NCBI RefSeq assembly: GCF_000525795.1
Contig: NZ_AOCG01000002.1
Coordinates: 1-64,000 of the forward strand
Length of the DNA: 64,000 bases
Origin: Listeria aquatica FSL S10-1188
Lineage (GTDB): Bacteria > Bacillota > Bacilli > Lactobacillales > Listeriaceae
Direction: 5' to 3'
This document shows positions 1-8,720 of this stretch, one piece after another. The stretch's first letter is position 1. Each line of letters opens with the position of its first letter. The notes beneath the pieces were generated by a model. It saw only the letters and a program-made list of their open reading frames with translations. It was not told where the DNA came from and searched no databases. Position numbers and translations under genes: made by a program.

Positions 1-474
<474 letters not shown>

Positions 475-682
475 ATAAATGGAATTTGAATACTTATCCA
501 ACACCGTGAATAAGTCTCCTTAGCGTCAAAATTGACTTTGCTAGCTTTCTTGCTTGTTTTTTTGGAAATCGCTCTCGATTTCCTGTCCTGCGAATTGATT
601 GGTGAAACATATTGTCTCATCGCTTTTTCGTCTTCTTTTTGTTCAGTTTTCAAAGGTCATTTGCTGAAGTGACAGCTCTAAT

Positions 683-711
683 AGCATAACATTTTATCAA
701 AGTTTGGTCAA
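683..711 (-). promoter_or_regulatory. rRNA operon promoter
   Basis: Reverse strand shows TTGACC, a 17-bp spacer, then TATGCT, about 210 bp before the 16S 5' end. The leader contains CTTTGAAAACTGAAC, a string common in rRNA leaders of Bacillales. Other tandem promoters may exist. The stretch 475-795 holds only this leader and promoter. Confidence 0.7.
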
Positions 712-795
712 CAGTTTTTTTTAAAACTATTTTAGCTCTCTTTAAGAAAGCTTTTTAATTATAGCTTATTTTTTAGTCAATTACAAGAAGTTTGT

Positions 796-1404
796 TTATG
801 ATTTTATTGCTTGTTCATTTTTTAATTCTTCAATGAACAAAAGCATAAAATCATGTCTCTTTTCTGCTAGCTTTCTGCCAGTCTCAGTTTGCATAAGCTT
901 TTTCAAGTGAAGTAATTTATCATCAAAATGTTGCAGAGTAGTATCAGAATTTACTTTTAGATAGTCAAGCGGCTGTCTTTTTTGAGAAGCCCCATACGTA
1001 AATGCTCGGACAATTCCAATCGCTCCCATCGCATCAAGCCTATCAGCATCTTGGATAATTTTCTCTTCAATACTCTGGGCCTGTATCTTATTTTTTCCGT
1101 TTTTATAAGATACGGCATCCACCGCACGTAAAATTTTTTGAATGAAGGGCTCTTCAAGTTTTTCGTCTTTCATCCACTTTCTTAATTCACCTTTAGCTTG
1201 GTTCGTATCATGTGTCAATTTTTCATCTGGATAGTCATGAAAAAGAGCCGCTAGCTGAATAAAAAATAAGTCTCCACCTTCTGTAGCTTGAATTCTTGTT
1301 GCCGTTTCTACCACTCGCTTTAGATGTTCAAAATCATGACCTGTGTTTTCCGAACTGAAAACATCTTCCATCCACGCCTCTGCTTTTGCAATAATCGAAT
1401 TCAT
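796..1404 (-). CDS. HD-domain metal-dependent phosphohydrolase
   Basis: 202-aa soluble protein of the HD superfamily. An early histidine (H in TGHDFEHLKR, about residue 23) is followed by the H-D pair in the segment AALFHDYPDEKL (about residue 50), and a later D in QDADRLDAMGAIG (about residue 120) completes the usual four metal ligands. Such proteins hydrolyse phosphate esters, often nucleotides; the substrate is not known here. A GGGAGG ribosome site precedes the ATG. It follows pepT on the same strand, with a hairpin between them, so it may be expressed by read-through. Confidence 0.85.
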   Translation of the reverse strand: MNSIIAKAEAWMEDVFSSENTGHDFEHLKRVVETATRIQATEGGDLFFIQLAALFHDYPDEKLTHDTNQAKGELRKWMKDEKLEEPFIQKILRAVDAVSYKNGKNKIQAQSIEEKIIQDADRLDAMGAIGIVRAFTYGASQKRQPLDYLKVNSDTTLQHFDDKLLHLKKLMQTETGRKLAEKRHDFMLLFIEELKNEQAIKS

Positions 1405-1426
1405 ATTTTCCTCCCATCAATCAAAA

Positions 1427-1455
1427 TGCCCCTTCACTTTATCAGTCAAGGGGCA
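1427..1455 (-). terminator. hairpin between pepT and the HD gene
   Basis: Inverted repeat TGCCCCTT / AAGGGGCA with a 13-nt loop, followed on the minus strand by TTTTGA. Short T-run, so termination may be partial. Confidence 0.6.
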
Positions 1456-1475
1456 CTCGTTATGATATTTTGTCA

Positions 1476-2711
1476 TCAATCGCGTTGTTCGAAGAGCTGC
1501 ACCATTTCGATGATTACTTTAGTAGCAAGTTCCATATTTTCAACGGATACGTATTCAAACTTCCCATGCATGTTTTCTCCACCAGCAAAGATGTTTGGCG
1601 TTGGCAGTCCTTTAAAGGATAATTGAGAACCGTCTGTTCCACCTCGGATAGGTTCAACGAGTGGCTCAATATCCAATTTCTTCATTGCTTCATAAGCGAT
1701 ATCGACAATTTCTTTCACGGGTTCAATTTTTTCGCGCATATTGTAATACTGATCGTTTAGTTCTAAGACAATGTTTTCTTTGCCATATTTTTCTTGCATT
1801 TTTGAAACGATATCTGCAACTTTAGCTTTACGCTCAGCAAATTTCAAAGAATCAAAATCGCGGATGATGTAATAGGATTTAGCTTGCTCAACGTCGCCAT
1901 TTAACGAAATCAAGTGATAGAACCCTTCATAGCCTTCTGTATACTCTGGCGCTTCTTCTGCCGGTAGCGCATCATTAAATTCCATCGCAAGCTTAGTTGC
2001 ATTAACCATTTTATTTTTAGCAGTTCCTGGATGGACACTATTTCCTTTAAAGGTAATCTTGGCCGCTGCTGCGTTAAAACTTTCATATTCCAACTGTCCG
2101 CGTGGTCCCCCGTCCATTGTGTAAGCATAGTCTGCTCCAAATGCCGTAACATCAAAGCGTGCTGGACCGCGACCAATTTCTTCATCTGGTGTGAAAGCTA
2201 CACGGATTTTACCATGCTTAATTTCTGGATGGTTAATGAGATGGTGCATTGCAACCATGATTTCTGTGATGCCCGATTTATCATCCGCACCAAGAAGCGT
2301 TGTACCGTCTGTCGTAATTAAAGTTTGGCCTTTATACCCAGCTAATTCTGGAAATTGTTTAGGCGATAAAACTACATTAAGTGTTTCATTTAAAACAATG
2401 TCGCCACCATCATAATTTTCGCGGATTTGCGGACTCACGTTTTCCCCCGTGAAATCTGTTGCTGTATCAAGGTGAGCTAAAAATCCAATAACTGGGATTT
2501 TTTTGTCGGTATTTGCTGGAAGTGTCGCCATCACGTAACCATTCTCGTCTACCGTTACGTCACTCATACCAATTTCTTTTAATTCATTTACAAGAATTTT
2601 GCCGAGCTCAAGCTGTCCTTCTGTTGTCGGGCAAGTGGTACTCTCTTCGTTTGATTGGGTATTCACTTTTACATATGTAGTAAAGCGTTTGATCAGTTCT
2701 TCTTTCATCAC
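1476..2711 (-). CDS. pepT: Peptidase T (tripeptide aminopeptidase)
   Basis: 411-aa M20-family zinc aminopeptidase that removes the N-terminal residue from tripeptides in the cytoplasm. Seen: the metal ligand motif HLDTATDF (H80, D82), the bridging aspartate block [10 protein letters not shown], the catalytic glutamate pair in [10 protein letters not shown], the aspartate in [12 protein letters not shown], and the C-terminal HGKFEYVS histidine. Length equals the usual ~410 aa. The first two codons are both ATG. Regulation is not evident beyond a promoter in the divergent gap with exoA. Confidence 0.96.
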   Translation of the reverse strand: MMKEELIKRFTTYVKVNTQSNEESTTCPTTEGQLELGKILVNELKEIGMSDVTVDENGYVMATLPANTDKKIPVIGFLAHLDTATDFTGENVSPQIRENYDGGDIVLNETLNVVLSPKQFPELAGYKGQTLITTDGTTLLGADDKSGITEIMVAMHHLINHPEIKHGKIRVAFTPDEEIGRGPARFDVTAFGADYAYTMDGGPRGQLEYESFNAAAAKITFKGNSVHPGTAKNKMVNATKLAMEFNDALPAEEAPEYTEGYEGFYHLISLNGDVEQAKSYYIIRDFDSLKFAERKAKVADIVSKMQEKYGKENIVLELNDQYYNMREKIEPVKEIVDIAYEAMKKLDIEPLVEPIRGGTDGSQLSFKGLPTPNIFAGGENMHGKFEYVSVENMELATKVIIEMVQLFEQRD

Positions 2712-2742
2712 TTACACTTCCTTCAGTTTATTTTCCTCTTCT

Positions 2743-2772
2743 ATTATATGCCGCTCATCTTAAAATTTCTAA
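2743..2772 (-). promoter_or_regulatory. probable pepT promoter
   Basis: Reverse strand TTAGAA, 18-bp spacer, TATAAT, 31 bp before the pepT start. The -10 is perfect, the -35 weak. On the plus strand a second TATAAT (2817-2822) lies before exoA without a clear -35. Confidence 0.45.
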
Positions 2773-2861
2773 TATTATGTGCGATTCGTTGCGTATCCTC
2801 AAATTCTCAATTAAGGTATAATAGAAAAAGAACGAACTTACTGCAAAAAGGAGTGCTTCAA

Positions 2862-3618
2862 ATGAAACTAATTTCTTGGAATGTAAACGGGCTTCGAGCC
2901 GCCGTTAAAAAGGGTTTTTTAGAGTATTTTCACGAGGTGGATGCAGATATTTTTTGCTTGCAAGAGACAAAGCTCCAAGAAGGTCAGATTGAGCTCGATA
3001 CTCCTGGTTATTTCTCTTACTGGAACTATGCTCTCAAAAAAGGATATTCAGGAACGGCTATTTTCACAAAAAAAAGAACCACTTCGGGTCCAGTATGGTT
3101 TGGGGATGGATGAGCATGACAATGAAGGCAGATTGATCACGCTTGAATACCCAGAATTTTACTTATTAACGGTCTATACGCCGAATTCTCAAAGCGAGCT
3201 GAAGCGGCTCCCTTATCGGATGACTTGGGAAGAAGCCTTTTTACGTTATATTAAAAGTCTGGATCATGAAAAACCTGTTATTTTCTGTGGTGATTTGAAT
3301 GTTGCTCATGAAGAAATAGACCTGAAAAACCCAAAAACGAACCGGAAAAATGCTGGTTTTTCTGATGAAGAGCGCGCTAAGTTTTCAGATGTTCTCGCCG
3401 CTGGATTTACGGACAGTTTCCGCTATTTTTACCCAGATAAAACAGACGCCTATTCTTGGTGGTCTTACCGAATGAATGCTAGGAGCAGGAACGTTGGGTG
3501 GCGGATTGATTACTTTGTTGTTTCTAACCGTTTAGAAGCTTCTCTTGTTGACGCCAAAATCCATTCAGATATGCTTGGATCCGATCATTGCCCGGTCGAA
3601 CTCGATATCAAACTCTAA
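2862..3618 (+). CDS. exoA: Exodeoxyribonuclease III / AP endonuclease (apparent frameshift)
   Basis: Base-excision repair nuclease (Xth/ExoA family) that cuts at abasic sites. The N-terminal half [14 protein letters not shown] and [10 protein letters not shown] carry the catalytic Asn and Glu; the second half has [14 protein letters not shown] and the C-terminal GSDHCPVEL (catalytic Asp-His). The two halves sit in different frames and join at an A8 run (3068-3075) where seven As would restore the frame. Corrected length is 251 aa, the normal family size. The start is the ATG after AAAAGGAG; longer upstream starts have no ribosome site. The break is most likely a sequencing over-call. Confidence 0.93.
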
Positions 3619-3620
3619 CA

Positions 3621-3654
3621 AAAAAGCTGACGCTTCAGGAAGCGTCAGCTTTTT
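3621..3654. terminator. bidirectional terminator after exoA
   Basis: Perfect hairpin with 12-bp arms AAGCTGACGCTT / AAGCGTCAGCTT, A-run on one side and T-run on the other. Before the adjacent island entered, this hairpin would also have ended the convergent rplT operon. Confidence 0.9.
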
Positions 3655-3660
3655 GATTTC

Positions 3661-3693
3661 TTATTTCGCTGATTCTTTTTTAGCTGCATCTGC
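3661..3693. repeat. distal attachment-site copy (rplT 3' end duplicate)
   Basis: 33 bp that repeat the last codons of rplT (6790-6822) with one mismatch. In the minus-strand sense it reads ADAAKKESAK-stop, against [10 protein letters not shown]-stop in the intact gene. It lies directly beside the exoA terminator, where the original end of rplT would be. Together the two copies bound the 3.1-kb island with an integrase remnant at one end. Confidence 0.85.
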
Positions 3694-3945
3694 GACTTAA
3701 AGAGTTTCATAGAGTCTCATAGGGACGAAAAAAAAAGGCTTTATAAATATCAAGATTTCATTCGAATTCACTTGATCTCATAAAATTTCAAACGGATTGG
3801 GGTCAATTTTCGGTCGAAATAAGAAATGTGGGGTACTGAAAAATGTTGATATCCAAACACTAATAGTTGATTATACATAATTGATGGTCAACTAAATAAA
3901 TAAACCACAAATAAATTAGCGTTTGCTGATGACATCCATGACGAA
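3694..3945. other. gene-poor island segment
   Basis: AT-rich, with many stops in every frame. It has a short tandem-like pair (AGAGTTTCATAGAGTCTCATAG). No gene recognised. Confidence 0.5.
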
Positions 3946-4062
3946 TTACATCACATAAGCCTTGCCTGATTTTTGATCTACGTATACGTACACTTGTTCA
4001 TTTACTCCTCTCGTGATGTAGCGATTTTCTTGTGTATGAACATTTGCTACTTCCCCATTAAG
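3946..4062 (-). pseudogene. fragment of a small accessory-element ORF
   Basis: The minus strand encodes a start-less peptide ending NRYITRGVNEQVYVYVDQ and KSGKAYVM-stop. The 'V-x-V-D-x-x-[ST]-G-x-x-Y' tail is of the kind seen in small proteins of mobile elements, but I cannot name the family. It is cut off upstream by the efflux-gene terminator, so it is probably a relic. Confidence 0.35.
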
Positions 4063-4064
4063 AC

Positions 4065-4100
4065 AAAAAACAACTCAATCACCGATATAGATGATTGAGT
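4065..4100 (-). terminator. terminator of the efflux gene
   Basis: Perfect 10-bp arms AACTCAATCA / TGATTGAGTT with a 10-nt loop, followed on the minus strand by GTTTTTT. It lies 147 bp beyond the MATE stop codon. Confidence 0.75.
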
Positions 4101-4246
4101 TCTAAAATATTAACACAGTATATTTATTCTTCAGTTAGTTCGTTGTTTGAACGATACTTTTTTTTGTTCTGTATGCTATTTTACTGAATTCTAAACTAGT
4201 TAACTTTGAAAACACTAGCTGTGAATCTACACTAATTTTGGATTTT

Positions 4247-5626
4247 TTATTGCTTTTGCATTGCTGGTAATTCATTTTTATTTAGCTTATTCAAGTAAGG
4301 GATTATCATAATAATACCAGCGACAAAGGCAATTCCCTCTGTAATAGTCATTGACCAGATCAAACCGTTTAATCTGTAGAAATGATGTAATAGCAAAACG
4401 ACAGGAATAAACAATGTTCCTTGGATAGTGGACATCACACCTGTTTGAGCACCTAAACCAGATGCTTGGAAGATTCCAGTGAATAAACCGGAAAAACCAT
4501 TAAAGACAGAAGAAACCAATTGTGCAGCTAAAATGGTAAGACCGACTTGAATTACACGAGGATCATTGGTAAATAAGCTTAATACTGGCACACGGAATAT
4601 ATAAGCAACCAAAGCAAAGATAATTGAGATTCCTCCGATCCATAAAGAAACTTCCTTCAACGCTTCTTTTAATCGTTTTGTGTCATGAGCAGAGAAACTA
4701 TAGGCAAATAATGGCATTGCCCCTAAAAATAGTCCCATTGTTAAAAATTCGGGCAATTGAGTGATTCGAACTGCGATACCAAAACTAGCAACCACATTGT
4801 CACCATATTCAGCAGAGAAATTATTCAATAATAAAGTTGTAACAATCATAAAAGCTGATTTAAACAGTTCTGAAACACCGATTTTATAAACTTCTAGTTG
4901 ATCTTTAACTGAAATTTTAAAGTGTTTCAAAAACCCCTTCAAGGACTCACTCTTGTTTTCTAAGAACCAGACGTAATAAATAGTTGAAGCAATATTGGCA
5001 ATCACAATCGAAATCCCTGCGCCGATCACATGCAAGTTAAACACCAAAATCAATAAAGCATCCAATACGATACTAACAGCAACACTGATAAACATGCCGT
5101 ACATCGATTCTTTTGACGCACCTTCTGAACGAACTAATTGTTCCAAGGCAAAGTTTAAAATGAAGGCTGCGCCACCAGCAAACAGAATGGTTGAGTACTG
5201 TGTTGTATAAAGAATTGTTTGACTGTCTGCTGCTCCCAGTAAATGAACAAATGGATTCATAAAGATAATGGCAATGATTCCAATAATTATCCCCAAAATG
5301 ATACTTGCATAGAAAGAATAACCAGCAACTTTTCGGCCTTTTTTTGTATCCCCACTGCCTAATAGACGTGTAATAAACGTTCCGCCACCCACGCCAAACA
5401 TATTTCCAACAGCCATTAAAATGAGCATGATTGGCATCGCTAAAGTGATCGCCGACATCATATTCGTATCATGGATTAGTCCAATAAAATAAGCATTGAT
5501 CAAATTGTAGATTGTGGTTGCTGAGATACCAATCATCATCGGAATCGATAAATGAGCGATCGATTTTCGAATTGGACTTTCTTTTAAGTAGTAAATATTT
5601 GATTCATTAATTTCAAAATTTTCCAT
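4247..5626 (-). CDS. MATE-family multidrug efflux transporter (MepA-like)
   Basis: 459-aa inner-membrane exporter with twelve predicted hydrophobic segments arranged as two six-helix halves, starting near residue 25 (SIPMMIGISATTIYNL). MATE pumps exchange Na+ or H+ for cationic drugs and dyes. Length and the neighbouring 139-aa MarR protein match the Staphylococcus MepA/MepR arrangement. A GAAGGAAT ribosome site precedes the ATG. An operator-like box lies about 40 bp upstream. It is cargo of the island inserted at rplT, so probably acquired horizontally. Substrates cannot be told from sequence. Confidence 0.88.
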   Translation of the reverse strand: MENFEINESNIYYLKESPIRKSIAHLSIPMMIGISATTIYNLINAYFIGLIHDTNMMSAITLAMPIMLILMAVGNMFGVGGGTFITRLLGSGDTKKGRKVAGYSFYASIILGIIIGIIAIIFMNPFVHLLGAADSQTILYTTQYSTILFAGGAAFILNFALEQLVRSEGASKESMYGMFISVAVSIVLDALLILVFNLHVIGAGISIVIANIASTIYYVWFLENKSESLKGFLKHFKISVKDQLEVYKIGVSELFKSAFMIVTTLLLNNFSAEYGDNVVASFGIAVRITQLPEFLTMGLFLGAMPLFAYSFSAHDTKRLKEALKEVSLWIGGISIIFALVAYIFRVPVLSLFTNDPRVIQVGLTILAAQLVSSVFNGFSGLFTGIFQASGLGAQTGVMSTIQGTLFIPVVLLLHHFYRLNGLIWSMTITEGIAFVAGIIMIIPYLNKLNKNELPAMQKQ

Positions 5627-5658
5627 GACAATTCCTTCTTCTCTTAGATTTATAAATA

Positions 5659-5674
5659 TTAGATATCTAACTAT
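5659..5674. promoter_or_regulatory. MarR operator before the efflux gene
   Basis: TTAGATATCTAACTAT, containing the palindrome TTAGATATCTAA. The same box occurs twice more around the marR promoter (6151-6167, and inverted at 6237-6250). Published MepR sites share a GTTAG signature; this is its likely counterpart. Confidence 0.7.
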
Positions 5675-5706
5675 TTAGCTGCAAGCAGTTAGTTTCTGCT
5701 TGTTGA

Positions 5707-6126
5707 TTAAAGACTACGATCGATTTTTCTTAACAACTTCGTTAATTGTTGAACTTCTGCTTCGCTTAATGCGTGTATTAGTTCTTTTTCTGCTGCATAA
5801 AAAGCTTCATTCGTTTCATCAACCAAAGCCTTACCCTTAGGTAGTACGTAAATATTCTTTTGCCGCTCATTGTTTTCCGGGATTCGGCGTTCAATATAAC
5901 CTTTTTTCTCTAATCCCTGAAGCATACTAGTGATGCTCGCACCACGACGTTGAAATACTTCCGCTAAATCTTTTTGAATCAATCCTTTGTCTTCATTTTG
6001 TGCGATATAAGAAATCATTCGCCCCTGTTGAGGACTAATATCCATGTCTTTGGTACGGTGCTCCATTGATTCACGAGATTTGTTCATGATGGAACGCATC
6101 AAATTTGAAACAATCATTTTATCCAA
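5707..6126 (-). CDS. MarR-family transcriptional repressor (MepR-like)
   Basis: 139-aa winged-helix regulator: helix-turn-helix in KDLAEVFQRRGASITSML (about residues 58-75), wing with RIPENNERQKNIYVLP, dimer helices at both ends. It probably represses itself and the downstream MATE pump until a drug ligand binds. The best-placed start is TTG (spaced six bases from GGGAGGA); an ATG three codons later is the alternative. It is separated from the MATE gene by about 80 bp carrying an operator, so both genes may be controlled separately. Confidence 0.85.
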   Translation of the reverse strand: MDKMIVSNLMRSIMNKSRESMEHRTKDMDISPQQGRMISYIAQNEDKGLIQKDLAEVFQRRGASITSMLQGLEKKGYIERRIPENNERQKNIYVLPKGKALVDETNEAFYAAEKELIHALSEAEVQQLTKLLRKIDRSL

Positions 6127-6150
6127 AAAAATCCTCCCTTTGCTGAAAAA

Positions 6151-6167
6151 TTAGATATCTAACTATT
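6151..6167. promoter_or_regulatory. MarR operator at the marR start site
   Basis: TTAGATATCTAACTATT immediately downstream of the -10, where binding would block initiation. Confidence 0.7.
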
Positions 6168-6174
6168 CGAAAAG

Positions 6175-6203
6175 AGTATACACACTCATAAAAGAAATGT
6201 CAA
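6175..6203 (-). promoter_or_regulatory. marR promoter
   Basis: Reverse strand TTGACA, 17-bp spacer, TATACT: a near-consensus sigma-A promoter. Confidence 0.85.
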
Positions 6204-6236
6204 ACAAAAACATCGACTTATAATAATTAGAAATAT

Positions 6237-6250
6237 AATAGTTAGATATT
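6237..6250. promoter_or_regulatory. third, inverted MarR box
   Basis: AATAGTTAGATATT, the reverse of the ATATCTAACTATT half shared by the other two boxes, 34 bp upstream of the -35. Confidence 0.5.
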
Positions 6251-6428
6251 AACCCTTTATTGTAAAAGAAGAAAATGGAGTTGGTTACATTACCAATATA
6301 TGAACTAAGAGGCTTTAATAATGGAATTACTAACTATTTCAACACCAACTACTTGGATAAGTTCAGTTGATACGTTTCTTTGACAAAGGCTGCCAATCCT
6401 AAAGAGATACGGTCATATCACTTCTACC

Positions 6429-6719
6429 GAACAACTAGTTTTTAATCAAAATGAAGATAATTCCTTGTGCACTCAAAAGACATCACTCATTTGGCTTCAA
6501 GTTTTTTACCATCATCCCAACATGAAGAAAATTACGGTTCATGGATTTCGATATACTCATGCCTTGTTACTTTTTAAGACAGGTGCGAATATGAAGTAAG
6601 CTCAAGACTGCCCGCGACATACCAATATTAAGACAACAATGAATACCAATATCCATGTTACACAAAAAGGAAAAGATGAAACGGCCTCCATCTTTGAGAG
6701 ATTTTATGGCAAATGGTAA
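6429..6719 (+). pseudogene. tyrosine integrase remnant (C-terminal part)
   Basis: Three-frame reading gives LFNQNED...WLQVFYHH, then KKITVHGFRYTHALLLFKTG (the H-x-x-R catalytic block of tyrosine recombinases), an internal stop after GANMK, then PRHTNIKTTMNTNIHVTQ and ERFYGKW-stop, the usual end of Tn916/phage-type integrases. The Arg-His motif is present but the frame is broken, the catalytic Tyr position reads N (NTNIHV for the usual xYxHV), and the N-terminal two-thirds is missing. It abuts the rplT-derived attachment site, as the integrase of such an island would. Confidence 0.85.
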
Positions 6720-6734
6720 GCGTGTGGATCAAAC

Positions 6735-6762
6735 AAAAGACCCGCTCATCCGAGCGGGTCTT
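6735..6762 (-). terminator. terminator downstream of rplT
   Basis: Arms AAGACCCGCT / AGCGGGTCTT with a 6-nt loop, followed on the minus strand by TTGTTTG after TT. It lies on the island side of the attachment site, so the island supplies a new terminator for the ribosomal operon. Confidence 0.8.
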
Positions 6763-6789
6763 AACGTTGTTAAATCAACGTTTACAGGC

Positions 6790-6822
6790 TTATTTCGCTA
6801 ATTCTTTTTTAGCTGCATCTGC
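6790..6822. repeat. proximal attachment site inside rplT 3' end
   Basis: Last 33 bp of rplT, matching 3661-3693 with one substitution. The gene's reading frame is kept intact, which is typical of integration into the 3' end of a gene. Confidence 0.85.
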
Positions 6823-7149
6823 TAGAGATGTGAAAGCAGCTTCATCATTCACAGCTAATTCAGCAAGCATTTTACGGTTTACATCAATACCTGCTAATTT
6901 AAGTCCGTGCATCAATTTGCTGTAAGAAAGATCATTCAAACGAGCAGCTGCATTGATACGTGTAATCCAAAGTTTACGGAAATCACGTTTCTTTTGACGA
7001 CGATCTCTGTAAGCATATTGGTAAGATTTCATTACCGCTTGGTTAGCGACTTTGAATAGTGTATGTTTCGAGCCATAATATCCCTTGGCTAATTTAATGA
7101 CTTTTTTACGACGTTTGCGAGTTACTGTTCCGCCTTTTACGCGTGGCAT
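6790..7149 (-). CDS. rplT: 50S ribosomal protein L20
   Basis: 119 aa, the family's usual length, beginning [20 protein letters not shown]. Highly basic N-terminal arm, globular C-terminal half. Assembles early onto 23S rRNA, and in Bacillales also binds the infC leader to shut down its own operon. Last gene of infC-rpmI-rplT. Its final ten codons are duplicated 3.1 kb away as an attachment site. Confidence 0.99.
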   Translation of the reverse strand: MPRVKGGTVTRKRRKKVIKLAKGYYGSKHTLFKVANQAVMKSYQYAYRDRRQKKRDFRKLWITRINAAARLNDLSYSKLMHGLKLAGIDVNRKMLAELAVNDEAAFTSLADAAKKELAK

Positions 7150-7193
7150 AATTGTCTACCTCCTAGATTTTACAAAAATTAATTCGAAATTGC

Positions 7194-7396
7194 TTATTTC
7201 ATTTTAGCGACCATTTGGCGAATACGTTTGAAATCGCCAGCTGATACCATTGCCGCTTTACGTAGTTTACGTTTTTTGTTTTTTTCGATTTGTTAGCAAA
7301 CATATGGCTTACAAAAGCGTGTCTGCGTTTTAATTTTCCAGATCCTGTTCTCTTGAAACGTTTAGCGGAACCGCGGTGAGTTTTCATTTTTGGCAT
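7194..7396 (-). CDS. rpmI: 50S ribosomal protein L35 (two apparent single-base insertions)
   Basis: Starts [20 protein letters not shown], an L35 signature. Reading continues correctly only if one base is removed from each of two adjacent T runs (7272-7288: T6 and T7); this restores [18 protein letters not shown] and MVAKMK-stop. The corrected product is 66 aa, the normal length. As L35 sits between two intact ribosomal genes, the breaks are almost surely sequencing errors. Confidence 0.96.
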
Positions 7397-7418
7397 GAAT
7401 ATTTCCTCCTCAAAACTA

Positions 7419-7934
7419 TTACTTTTCTTGAAGTGGTGCTAGGACTAAGAACATTGAACGTCCGTCCATTTTCGCTTTTTGCTCAACTGTGCTTAAGTCT
7501 TTACACTCGTCAGCAAAACGGTCAAGCACCTTTTGACCGATTTCTTTGTGGGTGATTGCACGCCCTTTAAAGCGAATGGAACATTTCACTTTATCGCCTT
7601 TAGAAAGGAATTTGCGCGCATTACGTAGCTTCGTATTGAAATCATGTTCATCGATCGTCGGACTAAGACGAACTTCTTTCATCACGATGACTTTTTGGTT
7701 TTTACGGGCTTCTTTATCTTTCTTTTGCTGTTCGAAACGATATTTCCCGTAGTCCATAATACGTGCCACTGGGGGTTTCGCGTTTGGAGCAACAAGCACA
7801 AGATCAAGGTTCGCTTTTTCAGCAATTCCAAGCGCCTCAACTTTCGTTTTAACGCCGAGCTGTTCGCCATTTTGATCAATCAATCTGAGTTCACGTGCAC
7901 GAATCCCATCATTTACCATCATGTCTTTGCTAAT
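7419..7934 (-). CDS. infC: Translation initiation factor IF-3 (ATT start)
   Basis: 171 aa when started at the ATT codon (complement of 7932-7934) seven bases after GGAGGTGG. The protein then begins [18 protein letters not shown], the conserved N-terminus. IF-3 binds the 30S subunit and enforces start-codon choice; an AUU/ATT start is its well-known autoregulatory device. The open frame runs further upstream through the leader, but that extension overlaps the leader terminator and has no ribosome site, so I reject it. Confidence 0.97.
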   Translation of the reverse strand: MSKDMMVNDGIRARELRLIDQNGEQLGVKTKVEALGIAEKANLDLVLVAPNAKPPVARIMDYGKYRFEQQKKDKEARKNQKVIVMKEVRLSPTIDEHDFNTKLRNARKFLSKGDKVKCSIRFKGRAITHKEIGQKVLDRFADECKDLSTVEQKAKMDGRSMFLVLAPLQEK

Positions 7935-8160
7935 TTTGAGCCACCTCCGTGTTTTATTGGTCGAACAAGTCAGAAAAGAGCAAGTCAGGTGTCCACCTTT
8001 ACTGGCAGACAATAAAAAAACGGATTTGCTAAACGATCGCAAACCCGCACATTCAAAGTCACAACCAGTTCGGATGTGACGAATCATTGAACTTTTTGCC
8101 TGAAAACATTCGTTAACGAGGCGAGAAGCGGGTTGCTTCTTCTTTCTTGTTAATTAACCT
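7935..8160 (-). ncRNA. L20-type leader of the infC operon
   Basis: About 230-nt untranslated leader between promoter and infC. It holds a clear intrinsic terminator (8014-8047) and upstream pairing segments (GAAGCAACCCGCTTCTCGCC near 8115-8135). In Bacillus the equivalent leader binds L20 and terminates transcription early. Assignment rests on position and the terminator; I did not fold the full RNA. Confidence 0.75.
8014..8047 (-). terminator. attenuator in the infC leader
   Basis: Reverse strand CGGGTTTGC, 9-nt loop, GCAAATCCG, then TTTTTTT: nine-pair stem (one G-T) ahead of the infC coding region. Confidence 0.85.
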
Positions 8161-8165
8161 TAATC

Positions 8166-8194
8166 ACTATATCATGGTCTTCTTGCACTGTCAA
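8166..8194 (-). promoter_or_regulatory. infC-rpmI-rplT promoter
   Basis: Reverse strand TTGACA, 17 bp, TATAGT. Confidence 0.88.
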
Positions 8195-8415
8195 GTTCGT
8201 AAAACAAGACTTCCCTTTTACTTCTCTATTTTCAGATACTCCTTTTCCTCTTTTATTTATCACACTTTTTTATTCTTCAGATTCAAAGTTCTTTTCAACT
8301 ACCAGTAAATCTAAACTTACAAGCAATTGAACAAGAGGCAATTGTCTAGAAATTGCAACTTACACCAATTAGCAAATGGCTAATCCTACACAATTAGTCC
8401 GTTCTAGCAACCAAT

Positions 8416-8703
8416 TTAGCTATATCCTTTGTAGCGATACACTTTAACGCTTCTACTTTCTGTTATGGGCAATACATCAAAATAAAAGATATGTTCTTCG
8501 CCATCTCGTGTTGTAAATTTTGGTATTTTAAATTGTGGACGTCCATTCACTTCCATCAAATGAAGTAATTTATTTTTGACTGCAAAAAGTGGAAGTGTTG
8601 TATCCACAAGCTCTACAAAGTCTTTTTCAAAATTATCTAAACCCTGACTTTGAAATTCAAACTGAGCCCCCTTTGGGTCCACCACCGTCATCACCTTCTT
8701 CAT
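8416..8703 (-). CDS. Small protein of unknown function under an SOS-box promoter
   Basis: 95 aa starting MKKVMTVVDPKG. I do not recognise the family. It is a mixed-charge soluble protein with a valine-rich start, a middle segment LPLFAVKNKLLHLMEVNG, and a Tyr/Arg tail (SVKVYRYKGYS). No signal peptide or membrane helix. The AGAAGGA ribosome site is five bases before this ATG; an ATG five codons upstream overlaps that site and is unlikely. Its promoter contains a LexA-type operator, so a DNA-damage role is inferred. It is a lone gene, flanked by non-coding AT-rich DNA. Confidence 0.75.
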   Translation of the reverse strand: MKKVMTVVDPKGAQFEFQSQGLDNFEKDFVELVDTTLPLFAVKNKLLHLMEVNGRPQFKIPKFTTRDGEEHIFYFDVLPITESRSVKVYRYKGYS

Positions 8704-8720
8704 CCAATTCCTTCTCATTC

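Noticed and set aside
2862-3618. Programmed frameshifting in exoA (A8 run)
   Set aside because: Same +1 homopolymer pattern occurs in over twenty unrelated genes, so sequencing error is simpler.
3694-3945. Possible small RNA or CRISPR-like repeats (AGAGTTTCATAGAGTCTCATAG)
   Set aside because: Only a short imperfect pair, without regular spacing, promoter or terminator.
6713-6925. Plus-strand 70-aa ORF at the rplT end
   Set aside because: Antisense to rplT and across the attachment site; no ribosome site.
7935-8087. N-terminal extension of IF-3
   Set aside because: Overlaps the leader terminator, has no ribosome site, and the ATT start gives the normal 171 aa.
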